DNA from: Micavibrio_C sp046294845
GTDB taxonomy: Bacteria; Pseudomonadota; Alphaproteobacteria; Micavibrionales; Micavibrionaceae
DNA: 64,000 nt
Assembly (NCBI GenBank): GCA_046294845.1
Contig: JBKBNU010000001.1
Location: forward strand, 682,001-746,000
Direction of reading: 5' to 3'
Part shown: positions 7,760 to 17,347 of the stretch, in pieces
How the letters are laid out: each line of letters opens with the position of its first letter
How positions within the stretch are numbered: the stretch's first letter is position 1
Made by a program: the position numbers and the translations under genes
The notes under the pieces: model-generated
Told to the model about the DNA's origin: nothing
What the model saw: the letters and a program-made list of their open reading frames with translations, nothing else
Databases searched by the model: none

Positions 7760-9060
7760 TGTCCGTAGATCTTTTTCAGGCAAATGACCAGACAGCGGAA
7801 ATGCCCAGACCTTTGGCAGACAGATTACGTCCGCAGAATCTCGGTGATGTCGTGGGGCAGGATCATCTGACCCAGACAGGAGGCGTTTTGCGCCGGATGG
7901 TCGATCATCGCAAGATGTCGTCGATTATTCTCTGGGGTCCGCCGGGTTGCGGAAAAACAACATTTGCCCGTATTCTGGCCGATCATACAGATCTTCATTT
8001 CGAGCAAATCTCGGCGATTTTTTCCGGCGTAGCCGATCTGCGGAAGGTTTTTGATAGTGCCCGCTTAAGACGCCAGCAAGGTAGAGGGACGCTGTTGTTC
8101 GTGGATGAAATCCATCGCTTCAATAAATCACAGCAAGATGCGTTCTTGCCGGTTGTCGAGGATGGTACGATTATCCTGATCGGGGCAACCACGGAAAACC
8201 CGTCTTTTGAACTGAATGCAGCTTTGATGTCGCGGGCACAACTGGTTGTCCTGAAGAGATTGGATGATGCGGCGATAGAAATATTGCTGAAACGGGCAGA
8301 AAAAAGCGAAGGACGCTCCTTGCCGCTGACCGCCGAGGCCAGAGAGTCGCTGAAGGCCATGGCCGATGGTGACGGGCGTTATGCGCTTACCATGGCGGAG
8401 CAGGTTTTAGATCAGGGTCAGGTACTGGATAGCGAGGCTTTGGCTGGGCTGGTAAGCAGACGCGCTCCTTTGTACGATAAGGCCGATGACGGGCATTATA
8501 ACCTGATTTCGGCTTTGCATAAATCGGTGCGGGGTTCAGATCCCGATGCGGCGCTTTATTGGTTCTGCCGGATGTTGAACGGGGGCGAAGACCCAAGATT
8601 TATTGGACGCCGCCTTGTCCGTATGGCTTCGGAAGATATTGGCCTTGCTGACCCGCAGGCGCTTTCCCTGACACTGGCGGCCTGGGAAACCTATGAACGG
8701 TTGGGTAGTCCCGAGGGCGAGCTTGCCTTGGCGCAAGCCTTGGTCTATCTGGCAACGGCGCCCAAATCGAATGCGGTTTATATGGCCTATAAGGCCGCGA
8801 GCCAGTCGGCACGCGATACCGGTTCCCTTATGCCTCCCGCCTATATTTTGAATGCCCCGACCAAATTGATGAAGGATATCGGCTATGGCCATGGTTATGC
8901 CTATGATCATGACACTCCAGAGGGCTTTTCAGGGCAGGATTATTTTCCCGAAAGTATGGGAAGGCATATTTTTTATCAACCTGTCGCCCGCGGGTTTGAA
9001 AGAGAAGTACAAAAAAGGTTAGAATACTGGCGGAAATTAAGAGAGAAAATGAATGGATGA
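7759..9060 (+). CDS. rarA: Replication-associated recombination protein A (AAA+ ATPase)
   Basis: RarA/MgsA is a clamp-loader-like ATPase that acts at stalled replication forks. The 433-residue protein opens with the family-typical PLADRLRP...GDVVGQ, has Walker A GPPGCGKTT (residues 60-68, Lys66), Walker B VDEIHRFNK, and sensor 1 in IGATTENPSF. The C-terminal tetramerisation region contains the conserved EDIGLADPQAL. Its length matches the family. It overlaps degP by one base and the Nudix gene by eight, so it is translated within the same operon. Confidence 0.95.
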   Translation: MSVDLFQANDQTAEMPRPLADRLRPQNLGDVVGQDHLTQTGGVLRRMVDHRKMSSIILWGPPGCGKTTFARILADHTDLHFEQISAIFSGVADLRKVFDSARLRRQQGRGTLLFVDEIHRFNKSQQDAFLPVVEDGTIILIGATTENPSFELNAALMSRAQLVVLKRLDDAAIEILLKRAEKSEGRSLPLTAEARESLKAMADGDGRYALTMAEQVLDQGQVLDSEALAGLVSRRAPLYDKADDGHYNLISALHKSVRGSDPDAALYWFCRMLNGGEDPRFIGRRLVRMASEDIGLADPQALSLTLAAWETYERLGSPEGELALAQALVYLATAPKSNAVYMAYKAASQSARDTGSLMPPAYILNAPTKLMKDIGYGHGYAYDHDTPEGFSGQDYFPESMGRHIFYQPVARGFEREVQKRLEYWRKLREKMNG

Positions 9061-9622
9061 CCGCCAGAAATTAATGTGTGATTTGAAGATCCATAAGGGA
9101 GCCGACGAAAAGGAAACCATGGATCTGGCGGCAATGATTGACTTTCTGGAAGGGCAAGCTGATTGTTTCCAAAGAAGCCATCAGGCTGGACATTTCACAG
9201 GCTCTGCGCTTTTGCTTAATCACCATGGCGACAAGGTTCTTCTCAATCATCACCGCTCACTGGATTGCTGGCTGCAATTTGGCGGTCATGCCGATGGTGA
9301 TCCCAATTTATTTGCGGTCGCTTGGCGCGAAGTGCAGGAAGAATCCGGTTTCTCGAGAATCGAGCAGGTGATCACGGGTATTTTCGATGTCGATATTCAT
9401 CCGATTCCGCATAATGAGAAACGGAACAAGCCTGCCCATCTTCATTATGATGTACGTTATCTTTTCCGCCTCGGTACAGATGATGATATGTACAAAATCA
9501 GTCCGGAATCGATTGATCTGCGCTGGTGCGACTATGACGAGGCTTTGGCGTTGGTGGGGTCCGGCTCGGTTGCCCGTATGTTAAAGAAATGGCAGCAACT
9601 CAATCTGGCGGAACATCTATGA
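9053..9622 (+). CDS. Nudix hydrolase
   Basis: A 189-residue hydrolase of nucleoside-diphosphate-linked substrates. The Nudix box lies at about residues 77-100 (GGHADGD ... REVQEESGF). The REUxEExGU half, which binds the metal, is intact, but the first Glu of the classical box is replaced, as in some GGHA-type subfamilies. The substrate cannot be predicted. It overlaps the rarA end by 8 nt and its TGA overlaps the crcB ATG (ATGA). Confidence 0.88.
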   Translation: MDDRQKLMCDLKIHKGADEKETMDLAAMIDFLEGQADCFQRSHQAGHFTGSALLLNHHGDKVLLNHHRSLDCWLQFGGHADGDPNLFAVAWREVQEESGFSRIEQVITGIFDVDIHPIPHNEKRNKPAHLHYDVRYLFRLGTDDDMYKISPESIDLRWCDYDEALALVGSGSVARMLKKWQQLNLAEHL

Positions 9623-9990
9623 TAAATCTTATGGCGATTGCTGCTGGCGGTGCGGTGGGGGCGTTGCTGCGCCATGGCGTTAATATGCTGGCGGCAGGTC
9701 TGCTTTTCCCTTGGGGCACGCTTTTTGTCAATATTGCCGGTTCTCTTTGTATGGGGCTACTGGTGGGGGCGTTTGCGGGCTTTTGGGACGTATCGCAAAC
9801 CACCAGGCTGTTTTTGACAGTTGGGTTTTTGGGCGCTTTTACCACCTTTTCGGCTTTTTCGCTGGATGCGGTTCTGATGCTGCAAAAGGGGCAGATTATT
9901 CTGGGATTATCCTATATTCTGGCTTCTGTAATCTGTTCGCTGGGGGCTCTGGCTCTCGGTCTATTTCTGGTCAGGATGATACCGGCATGA
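9619..9990 (+). CDS. crcB: CrcB/Fluc fluoride ion channel
   Basis: A small inner-membrane protein that forms a dual-topology fluoride exporter. With the ATG at 9619, overlapping the Nudix stop as ATGA, it has 123 residues, the normal family length. Four hydrophobic helices are visible, with the conserved GGAVGALLRH at the N-terminus, NIAGSLCMG in helix 2 and GFLGAFTTFS in helix 3, where the Phe and Thr residues line the fluoride path. I see no fluoride riboswitch, as expected for an operon-internal gene. Confidence 0.93.
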   Translation: MINLMAIAAGGAVGALLRHGVNMLAAGLLFPWGTLFVNIAGSLCMGLLVGAFAGFWDVSQTTRLFLTVGFLGAFTTFSAFSLDAVLMLQKGQIILGLSYILASVICSLGALALGLFLVRMIPA

Positions 9991-10976
9991 GTAAGGTCCA
10001 ACTACAAACAGTGGCTGAAGATGATGACGGCCAGCGCCTGGATCGCTGGCTGAAGAAAATGGTGCCAGGTGTACCCTATGCCCTGTTACAAAAAATGATG
10101 CGTACAGGACAGATCAGGGTTGATGGCAAACGCGCCAAGGCTGAAACACGTCTGCTCGCTGGCCAGACTGTGCGTATTCCGCCGGTTGATATCAAGACGG
10201 GCGATAAACGCGGCCATCATTTCATAGATGAAGAAGGCGACCGCAAGTTTCTTGAGTCGATGGTCATTTATGATGACGGTGATCTGATGGCCCTGAATAA
10301 GCCCTTTGGGTTGCCGGTACAAGGCGGATCGGGGATCAAACGTCATGTGGATGGTCTTCTTGAGTTGATGACCAGCAAGAAAGGGGTTAAGCCCCGTCTG
10401 GTCCATAGGCTTGACCGCGATACATCGGGGATCCTTCTGGTGGCGCGTTCTTTAAAAATGGCGCAGGCCATGGGCCGGATGTTTTCGGGCCGTGATATCA
10501 GGAAATATTACTGGGCGGTGACTGTACCCGTGCCGGAAGTATTGAATGGGACTATTCGCATGGCGCTCGCCAAGGGTGAGGGCCATGAAAAAGATATGAT
10601 GGTGCCGGATGAAGAATTCGGCAAAAAAGCAACGACAGAGTTTGCCGTGCTGGATCGTGCCGGCAAAAAGGCTGCGTTTGTAGCCTTCTGGCCACGTACG
10701 GGGCGCACTCACCAGATCAGGGTTCATGCGGCGTCCGGTTTATCCTGCCCTTTGCTGGGGGATGAAAAATATGGCGGCGATGTCGAGGATTTTGATGATA
10801 TGGGCTTATCAGCGCGTTTGCATCTGCATGCCCGCCGTGTGATTTTTCCACACCCGCTGACGGGTAAGAAAATTGATATTACGGCCCCGCTGCCCGATGA
10901 TCTGCGTAAGACCTGGAAAGCTTTTGGCTTTCAGCATAATTCAAAAGAAGATCCGTTTGCCGATATCGAACTCTAG
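9987..10976 (+). CDS. rluC: RluC/RluD-family 23S rRNA pseudouridine synthase
   Basis: Isomerises uridines in large-subunit rRNA. The ATG at 9987 overlaps the crcB stop by 4 nt; the open frame continues upstream inside crcB but has no reason to be used. The 329-residue protein has an N-terminal S4 RNA-binding domain (about residues 10-75), the catalytic HRLDRDTSG block with Asp143, and the ARTGRTHQIRVH-like motif (PRTGRTHQIRVH). RluC versus RluD cannot be settled by eye; gene order favours RluC. Confidence 0.9.
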   Translation: MSKVQLQTVAEDDDGQRLDRWLKKMVPGVPYALLQKMMRTGQIRVDGKRAKAETRLLAGQTVRIPPVDIKTGDKRGHHFIDEEGDRKFLESMVIYDDGDLMALNKPFGLPVQGGSGIKRHVDGLLELMTSKKGVKPRLVHRLDRDTSGILLVARSLKMAQAMGRMFSGRDIRKYYWAVTVPVPEVLNGTIRMALAKGEGHEKDMMVPDEEFGKKATTEFAVLDRAGKKAAFVAFWPRTGRTHQIRVHAASGLSCPLLGDEKYGGDVEDFDDMGLSARLHLHARRVIFPHPLTGKKIDITAPLPDDLRKTWKAFGFQHNSKEDPFADIEL

Positions 10977-11031
10977 TAAGTAGTGTGAAGATTTATTGCC
11001 CACGCCGATGAAACTCAAGAAGGCCTGATAA

Positions 11032-12855
11032 ATGATTCTGTTTTATGAAGACGAAAAGAACAACCCGTCTCCGAAGAAAAAGACATTGTTCGGCAAGTTG
11101 ATTAAACTGGCACTCTTTTTAGGCTTTCTTGTTTTCCTGAGTCTTATGATTTTGAGCACTCTGGGTAAATACAAAGAGCCTCTCCGCCTTGGTATTCAGG
11201 ATTATATGAACCAAAGTACAGGCACTATCTCCGAGATTGCTTTGCTCGAAGACATGTCCTTCTTTCCTGTCACGAGCATCCGTTTTTCCGGTCTTTCATT
11301 CTTCAAGCCTATTCAAAAATCGGATGCAGAAGTTAAGGCCATCGAGCAAGCCAATAATGTCAAGAAAGATACGGGCGAGTTAAGTCCTATCAGTCGCGGT
11401 AATATTGAAGATGTTTATAGCAGAGGTGAAAAAGTTGCCTTTGTTGAAAAAGCCCATATTGCTATGGGCTTCTGGGATCTGTTGCTGTCACGCAAGCGTT
11501 TCTATGCCGTGGCTGCGGAGGGCGTGTCTGTAGAAAAAGGAATATGGCTGCCTGAGAAGCTGGTGATTCACACCATCAACGTTGATCATGATGAAAGTCG
11601 CTACTGGCTTTCTGGTAAGGGTCGCTATGGTGATCATGATTTCACCTTTACGATTGATATTCTGGCCCAAGCTTTGAGAGGCAATATATTAAGGTACGAA
11701 ATTGCCGATAAAACGCCCTTTGCTTTCACTTTTGGTCCTATATCAGCCAAAGGTGTAATGCATGCAAAGAAGTTGCAGGGTCTGGAACTGAGCTTTGAAG
11801 AACTTCTGATTGATGATTTGAAACTTGCTGGTCATCTTCAGGCGAAAAGAACAATGAAGGGGCTGCATGTTTCTGCCGACACTCTTATAGGGGACAGCAA
11901 TATTCTGGCCAGTTATGATGGTCACGCAGGGGGCAATAATAGTCTTGTTATTAAAGCATCAGCGTTGTCTATTGAAGATATACAGAAATTGTATAAGGCC
12001 TATGAGATTATAGAAAAGGTTATCGGGTATAAAAGCGAGCCCAAGAAGGTTTCCTTCGGTGATCATAACTGGGATGTAAAAATCAAGGCGGATAAATTTA
12101 TTCGTAAAGGTAAGGATCTGGGGAATCTTGAAATTGATGCCAGGGTCAAACCTTTTGAGTTTGATGTTCATCGTATAGCGGGTCTGATTAATGGCGGCGC
12201 ACTCTCGGGTAAAATCAATATTGATGCTACAGGGAAAACAGCACTTCTGACATCCGGTCTGAATTGGCGCGGATGGGATTATGCCCGTCTGCAGGATAAA
12301 GTCACAGGTCAGGCTGATACCCATTTTACATTGAAGGCAGAAGGTGACAGCTTTGCCGATTTACGGCGTGGCCTGAATGGTGAAATTGTAACAATAGCCG
12401 GAGAAGGAACATTCAGTCAGTCGAGTGTATTGTATTGGGGCGCAGGATTGTTGAATGCCATGCTCCCTAAACTTTCAGAAACAGATTCCTTGACAATGAA
12501 TTGCATGGTGGCCGACTTTGAAGTCAAGAACAGTAAAGCCGAAGCTCAAACTCTGTTTATGGATCTTTCAGACTTGACAATATCCGGCGAAGGATCAATT
12601 GATCTGAATGATTTTATCCTTGATTTGACGTTAACGCCCAAACCCAAGGAAATCAGCATTATTGATACAGGTGTGTCAGTCAATATTACCGGGCCTGTTA
12701 CAAATGCTAAGGTGTTACCAGATAGTTTTTCACTGGGTAAAAAGATCGGCGGTTTGCTTTTGGGAACCCTTAATCCCGCTTTCTTTGCTCTCAGCCTGAC
12801 AGATTTGGGCCTGAATGAATCTCACCCATGTCATAAATTTATGAAATCAGAATGA
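11032..12855 (+). CDS. AsmA-like inner-membrane-anchored protein
   Basis: A 607-residue protein with one N-terminal membrane helix (about residues 24-44, LIKLALFLGFLVFLSLMILS) and a long beta-rich periplasmic part. The C-terminal third, with repeated 'SGEGSIDLNDFILDLTLTPKP'-style strands, resembles the end of AsmA-family proteins, which are implicated in outer-membrane assembly and lipid transport. The N-terminal two thirds match nothing I recognise. It starts 55 nt after rluC and ends with an ATGA overlap with the ATP12 gene. The AsmA assignment is by fold pattern only. Confidence 0.65.
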   Translation: MILFYEDEKNNPSPKKKTLFGKLIKLALFLGFLVFLSLMILSTLGKYKEPLRLGIQDYMNQSTGTISEIALLEDMSFFPVTSIRFSGLSFFKPIQKSDAEVKAIEQANNVKKDTGELSPISRGNIEDVYSRGEKVAFVEKAHIAMGFWDLLLSRKRFYAVAAEGVSVEKGIWLPEKLVIHTINVDHDESRYWLSGKGRYGDHDFTFTIDILAQALRGNILRYEIADKTPFAFTFGPISAKGVMHAKKLQGLELSFEELLIDDLKLAGHLQAKRTMKGLHVSADTLIGDSNILASYDGHAGGNNSLVIKASALSIEDIQKLYKAYEIIEKVIGYKSEPKKVSFGDHNWDVKIKADKFIRKGKDLGNLEIDARVKPFEFDVHRIAGLINGGALSGKINIDATGKTALLTSGLNWRGWDYARLQDKVTGQADTHFTLKAEGDSFADLRRGLNGEIVTIAGEGTFSQSSVLYWGAGLLNAMLPKLSETDSLTMNCMVADFEVKNSKAEAQTLFMDLSDLTISGEGSIDLNDFILDLTLTPKPKEISIIDTGVSVNITGPVTNAKVLPDSFSLGKKIGGLLLGTLNPAFFALSLTDLGLNESHPCHKFMKSE

Positions 12856-13571
12856 AAAAGTTTTTCAAACTAGTATCTACAGCCCGAAAAAGTGAGGGCT
12901 GGTATGTCGAACTGGATGGTAAGCCTGTGCGAACACCTTCAGGTTCCCTGCTGGTGATTCCTGTTGAGCCTCTGGCAGAAGAAATTGCGAGGGAATGGCG
13001 CGAGCAAGGTGAAGAAATAAAACCTGAAACCATGCCTTTAACGCAAATATTGGTGACTGCTCTCGACCGTGTTTCGCAGGAGCGCGATTCTATTCAGGCT
13101 TCTGTCTTGCGCTATTTTGATACTGATCTTCTTTGTTATCGTGCCGAACAGCCGGATACGCTGGTTGCACGGGAAGCCGCAGCGCGTGACCCTTGGCTCG
13201 GCTGGTTTGGTCGTACATTTGGCGAAACCTTGTCAACAACGACAGGTTTGATGGTTCTGCGCCATAGTGAGCAGGCCCATGCAAAGGTTATGCACGCTGT
13301 TCGGGATCTTGATCTGTGGGGCTTTACAGTCCTGCAAATGGTTACCGCTGCTACAGGCTCGCTGATTCTGGCGTTGGCATTTGTGACAGGTCCTGCGCAT
13401 GAAGATGATTTGTTGCGGGCTGTCTATGTAGAAGAAGACCATAAATCCGATCTTTACAATGAGGAGTTTTATGGCCGTGCGCCGCAACAGGAAAAAGCCA
13501 TGCAGGATGTGGCACGAGATCTGAAGGCCGGGCGAATATTTTTGGCCTGTTTTGGTCTTAAAAAAGACTAG
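12852..13571 (+). CDS. ATP12-family F1-ATPase assembly chaperone
   Basis: A 239-residue homologue of mitochondrial ATP12, which holds the F1 alpha subunit during ATP synthase assembly. Family marks are an N-terminal WYVELDGKPVRTP, the central TDLLCYRAEQP and the LSLAFVTG-like helix (LALAFVTG) followed by ...YVEEDHKSDLYNEE. The length is normal. Bacterial ATP12 is essentially alphaproteobacterial, which helps place the organism. It overlaps the AsmA-like gene by 4 nt and ends convergently, overlapping the next minus-strand gene by 4 nt. Confidence 0.93.
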   Translation: MKKFFKLVSTARKSEGWYVELDGKPVRTPSGSLLVIPVEPLAEEIAREWREQGEEIKPETMPLTQILVTALDRVSQERDSIQASVLRYFDTDLLCYRAEQPDTLVAREAAARDPWLGWFGRTFGETLSTTTGLMVLRHSEQAHAKVMHAVRDLDLWGFTVLQMVTAATGSLILALAFVTGPAHEDDLLRAVYVEEDHKSDLYNEEFYGRAPQQEKAMQDVARDLKAGRIFLACFGLKKD

Positions 13572-14095
13572 AACCACGCTTTGGGGTTGGCGAGCCTGTA
13601 GCCTTTTAGGGCGCGGCCAATCCCTTTGCTGAGGCGGTAGATAATATATCCCATACTGGGGATGAAGCAGATAATGCCAGCTACGATCATCAGCGACATA
13701 TTCGCACTGATGTAATTCATCATGACTTCAATCGATTCCTGCGGTGTGTAAATATGACCCTGCATCATGTTGTCTATCATTTCCTGATAAAGACTGTTGT
13801 CAGCTTTATCAATCACCAAGAACCCTGCGATGCCCGTTGTTATGGCTGTGATCAGAGACCAGAGGCTTATTGTGCGGGAAATATAAATCATATGATTATA
13901 AACCAGATGATCATGGCCTTTTCCTAGGCGCAGAATGCGAGCCAGCAGCAAGGTGGCGAGCATCATGATCAATCCTGTGAGCAGGATGGGTAAAACAGGC
14001 ATAAAAAGGCAAATAAGCGAGAGGGTTAGCAGGCCGTATACAAAAACAATAAGTTCACGACCGTCTGGTTTATGATCTTCGGTTTTATCGGTCAT
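13568..14095 (-). CDS. Conserved-looking membrane protein, function unknown
   Basis: A 175-residue protein with about four hydrophobic helices (roughly residues 18-50, 72-95 and 125-150), a charged N-terminus and a C-terminal YRLANPKAWF. The closing segment recalls small DUF4870-like membrane proteins, but I cannot assign a family. Its ATG overlaps the mutL stop by one base (TAATG), so it is co-transcribed and probably translationally coupled with mutL. Its 3' end overlaps the ATP12 gene, which faces it. Confidence 0.7.
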   Translation of the reverse strand: MTDKTEDHKPDGRELIVFVYGLLTLSLICLFMPVLPILLTGLIMMLATLLLARILRLGKGHDHLVYNHMIYISRTISLWSLITAITTGIAGFLVIDKADNSLYQEMIDNMMQGHIYTPQESIEVMMNYISANMSLMIVAGIICFIPSMGYIIYRLSKGIGRALKGYRLANPKAWF

Positions 14096-15936
14096 TAGCG
14101 CCTGCCAAACAGTTTTTCAATATCGCTTAATTGCAACTTTATCCATGTCGGACGGCCATGGTTGCATTGGCCCGATAACGGTGTTTCTTCCATCTGGCGC
14201 AAAAGGGCGTTCATTTCATCGGCATTCAGACGGCGTCCTGAACGGACAGAGCCATGACAGGCCATTGTGGCTAATACGTGATTAAGGCGCTCTTCCAGCC
14301 CCTGTGTGCTGCCATGCTCAATCAATTCATCAGATAAATCGCGAATGAGGGCCGGAATATTGACGTTAGGTCCTAAAAGAGCGGGTACGCTGCGCACGGC
14401 AATCGCATCACGGCCAAAGGCTTCGATTTCCAAGCCCAGTTGCGCTAGGGCAGGGGCGTGTTCCAAAAGTCGGGCCGCTTCGCTTGCCTCAAGATTGATG
14501 ATTTCGGGGGTTAGCAAGCCTTGACGGATGACACCATTTTCTGCCATCTGTGCTTTAAAACGTTCATAAACCAGACGTTCATGCGCAGCGTGCTGGTCAA
14601 CGATGACCAAGCCGTCATCGGCTTGGGCGATAATGTAATTCTCGTGAATCTGTGCGCGTGCTGCTCCCAACGGGTGCGTAAGGGCAGAAGGATTTTCCGC
14701 TGTATTACTGGAAAGTGATTGATCTTGCTCTGCTACGGCTTCGTATCTCACGGAAGGGGCAAACGCCATGGACGGATCGTAATGCTGATAGATCTTTTCA
14801 GCCAAACCTGCAACGGGCGCATAGGAAAAATGCTGCGGGTTATAAGATTGATGAGGTGGCAGGGGCATCTGCCCTTGTTGCTGCCCTTGTAGAATATGCA
14901 AGGCCCCCAAGGAAACTGTGCTGGCGGTTGATTGCCCATATTCATGCAGGGCGTGTTTCAGTGCGCCTACGATCAATCCCCTGATCAGGGCTGAATCGCG
15001 AAAACGTACCTCTGCTTTGGCTGGATGGACATTGACGTCGACTTCTTCTGCGGGCATATCGACAAAAAGTGCCAGGACCGGATGGCGGTCACGTGCCAGC
15101 ACATCGGCATAAGCCCCGCGCACAGCACCATGCAGCAATTTATCGCGCACAGGGCGGCCATTCACAAAAAGATATTGATGGGTGCTGGTGCCACGGCTGA
15201 AGGTGGGGAGTCCTGCCAATCCTGTGAGTGTAATGTCTTGACGTTCGGCATGAATTGCCATGGCGTTGTCGGAAAATTCCCGCCCCAATATGGCGGCCAG
15301 ACGTTCACGACGGCTTTCATTGCGATCATCACTGCTAACCGCAGGATAAGAGAAAATATTTTGGCTATCGTGATCGAGCTTGAAGGCAACGTGTGGGAAG
15401 GCCATAGCCAATCTTTGCAGCGTATCCTTTACGGCATCATATTCGCTGCGGTCCGATTTCAGGAATTTAAGGCGAGCCGGGGTCGCATAAAACAGGTCAC
15501 GCACTTCGATCCATGTACCTTGGGTGTGGGCGGCTGGTTCAGGCGTTCCTTTTCTTCCTCCTTCAATCCTGATTTCCCAAGCCTCATCGGCATCGTGCAG
15601 ACGTGTGCGTATGGTCATGCGGCTGACAGCAGCAATCGAGGGCAGGGCTTCGCCCCTGAACCCCAGATGCTGGATATGCAGTAAATCACCATCGGGTAGT
15701 TTAGATGTTGCATGGCGGTCGAGGGCTGCCACCAGTTCATCCCTTGTCATACCGCAACCATTATCAATCACCCGAATCAGGCTTTTGCCGCCTTCGCGAA
15801 TATCGACATGGATACGGGTGCTACCGGCATCGATGGCATTTTCAACCAATTCGCGGACAGCAGCAGCAGGCCGCTCGATGACTTCGCCGGCGGCAATCTG
15901 GTTAACCAGTATGTCTGGCAAATGACGGATACGCAT
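14095..15936 (-). CDS. mutL: DNA mismatch repair protein MutL
   Basis: Couples mismatch recognition by MutS to strand incision. The 613-residue protein has a GHKL ATPase domain: NQIAAGEV and ELVENAIDAGST near the start, then DNGCGM and GFRGEAL. The C-terminal domain carries DQHAAHERLVYE, which fits the endonuclease motif DQHA(X)2E(X)4E exactly, plus ACHGSVRSG and CNHGRPT. This MutL should therefore nick DNA itself, as expected in bacteria without MutH. A Gln/Pro-rich linker lies at about residues 345-400. mutS is not in the window. Confidence 0.96.
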   Translation of the reverse strand: MRIRHLPDILVNQIAAGEVIERPAAAVRELVENAIDAGSTRIHVDIREGGKSLIRVIDNGCGMTRDELVAALDRHATSKLPDGDLLHIQHLGFRGEALPSIAAVSRMTIRTRLHDADEAWEIRIEGGRKGTPEPAAHTQGTWIEVRDLFYATPARLKFLKSDRSEYDAVKDTLQRLAMAFPHVAFKLDHDSQNIFSYPAVSSDDRNESRRERLAAILGREFSDNAMAIHAERQDITLTGLAGLPTFSRGTSTHQYLFVNGRPVRDKLLHGAVRGAYADVLARDRHPVLALFVDMPAEEVDVNVHPAKAEVRFRDSALIRGLIVGALKHALHEYGQSTASTVSLGALHILQGQQQGQMPLPPHQSYNPQHFSYAPVAGLAEKIYQHYDPSMAFAPSVRYEAVAEQDQSLSSNTAENPSALTHPLGAARAQIHENYIIAQADDGLVIVDQHAAHERLVYERFKAQMAENGVIRQGLLTPEIINLEASEAARLLEHAPALAQLGLEIEAFGRDAIAVRSVPALLGPNVNIPALIRDLSDELIEHGSTQGLEERLNHVLATMACHGSVRSGRRLNADEMNALLRQMEETPLSGQCNHGRPTWIKLQLSDIEKLFGRR

Positions 15937-16024
15937 AAGCCAGACGTTAGTCCTTTGGCGCAGATTTGTCAGCTTTCGGGCCGCATTTCAGGCGGGAATA
16001 GCGGGGATAAGAAGGCGTCTATCG

Positions 16025-17347
16025 CTATTTGCGATAACGTGGATCAAGGATAGCGCCTGTCAGCAAGGCGCCGCTTAAATCAGCGCCATCCAGTACGGCC
16101 CCTGTCAGGTCAGCCCGGCGTAAGTCGCAATCGATCAGGACGGCATAGGACAGGTCAACGCCCATCAAAATGGCATCGGTCAGGTTCGTGCCCCTCAGGA
16201 CCGCATAACGCAAGTTACTGCCGCTTAAATTCACACGTTGCAGCCATTTCATGCCTTCTTCATTAGTGAAGTGCAGAGGCGATAGATTGGCTTCGGAGAG
16301 ATCAGCGCGGGCAAGCATGGCATTCTTGAGAGAGGATCCACGCAGATCAGCCCGTCGCATAACGGTGTCCCGCAGATCGGCCCGATCAAGCAAGGCGCTC
16401 TGCATTTCAATGTTCTCAAGGTTCTGGCGCAGGAAATTGGCTCCTACGGCTTTAACAGCTGTCAGCGAGTATGTGCGAATCAAAGGTATATGACGCAGAT
16501 CAAATCCGCTTAAATCCAGTCTTTGTCCCTTGGTGCCTGCGGTAGCTACCCATGCTGTATGATCTTTCAAAAGTTCCGGCAGCGTTTTATCAAGCTCTTC
16601 AAGCTTGCTGCCCATGCTGTCTTCGGTGATGGCTTCGCGCAGGTTTGCGCCACCGGTTTCGGTTTGCTGTAAAATTGTCCCGCTCATGATTGATGAGCGC
16701 AGATTGCTGTGGCTTAAATCAGAGCCACTGAAATCGGCATTAGTCAGATTTGCCCCTTCCAGATTGGCACCACTGAAATCCGCATGCTGTACGATGACGC
16801 CTGAGAGATCGGCATCAGAGAAGTCTGCGGCAGAGGCTCTTGAGCCTGACAAATTGGTCTCGGTCAGTTTTGCCCCTGTAAAGATTGTTTTATGGGTCTT
16901 GCCTGCGGGAATGTTGGCGCGCTGCATATCAACCATTTGACCCTTTTCATCCCGCTCCATCAGGCGGCCTTCACGCATATCGGCGCTCTTGAGATCGGCA
17001 CCTGTCAGGTTGGCGCCTGCAACATAAGCACCACGAAAATCCGCACGGGAGAAATCAGCCTGCTCAAGATTGGCATTGCGCATGTCACAGGCAAAGAAAG
17101 AAACGCCTTTGAAGACACCATGCGCCAGATTGGCGCTGTTGAGTAATGATCCGGTAAAATCGGCCTGTGAAAGATTGCCGCCGTGGAAATCAAGATGTGA
17201 TAAATCTTTGAATTTGAGAACAGCTCTTGCGCCACCACGTATACCCTTAAGGAACGTAGCATGTTTATGGATGATGTCGTCCAGTTCGCGCTGCGTGATC
17301 TTTTCAAGACCGCTGGTCACATCGGGGGCCGAGGGCATAATACTCAT
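16025..17347 (-). CDS. Large pentapeptide-repeat protein
   Basis: A 440-residue cytoplasmic protein with no signal peptide. About residues 50-440 consist of A(D/N)LxX-type pentapeptides, which fold as right-handed quadrilateral beta-helices. The tandem is broken around residues 235-290 by a non-repeat section (SMGSKLEELDKTLPELLKDH...), giving two solenoid blocks. Such proteins sometimes mimic DNA (Qnr/MfpA type) or act as scaffolds; nothing here tells which. It stands apart, 88 nt from mutL and 225 nt from the M16 gene. Confidence 0.85.
   Translation of the reverse strand: MSIMPSAPDVTSGLEKITQRELDDIIHKHATFLKGIRGGARAVLKFKDLSHLDFHGGNLSQADFTGSLLNSANLAHGVFKGVSFFACDMRNANLEQADFSRADFRGAYVAGANLTGADLKSADMREGRLMERDEKGQMVDMQRANIPAGKTHKTIFTGAKLTETNLSGSRASAADFSDADLSGVIVQHADFSGANLEGANLTNADFSGSDLSHSNLRSSIMSGTILQQTETGGANLREAITEDSMGSKLEELDKTLPELLKDHTAWVATAGTKGQRLDLSGFDLRHIPLIRTYSLTAVKAVGANFLRQNLENIEMQSALLDRADLRDTVMRRADLRGSSLKNAMLARADLSEANLSPLHFTNEEGMKWLQRVNLSGSNLRYAVLRGTNLTDAILMGVDLSYAVLIDCDLRRADLTGAVLDGADLSGALLTGAILDPRYRK

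Noticed and set aside
7825..8910. Several minus-strand open frames opposite rarA
   Set aside because: They are shadows of the highly conserved rarA frame and lack start signals and protein-like composition.
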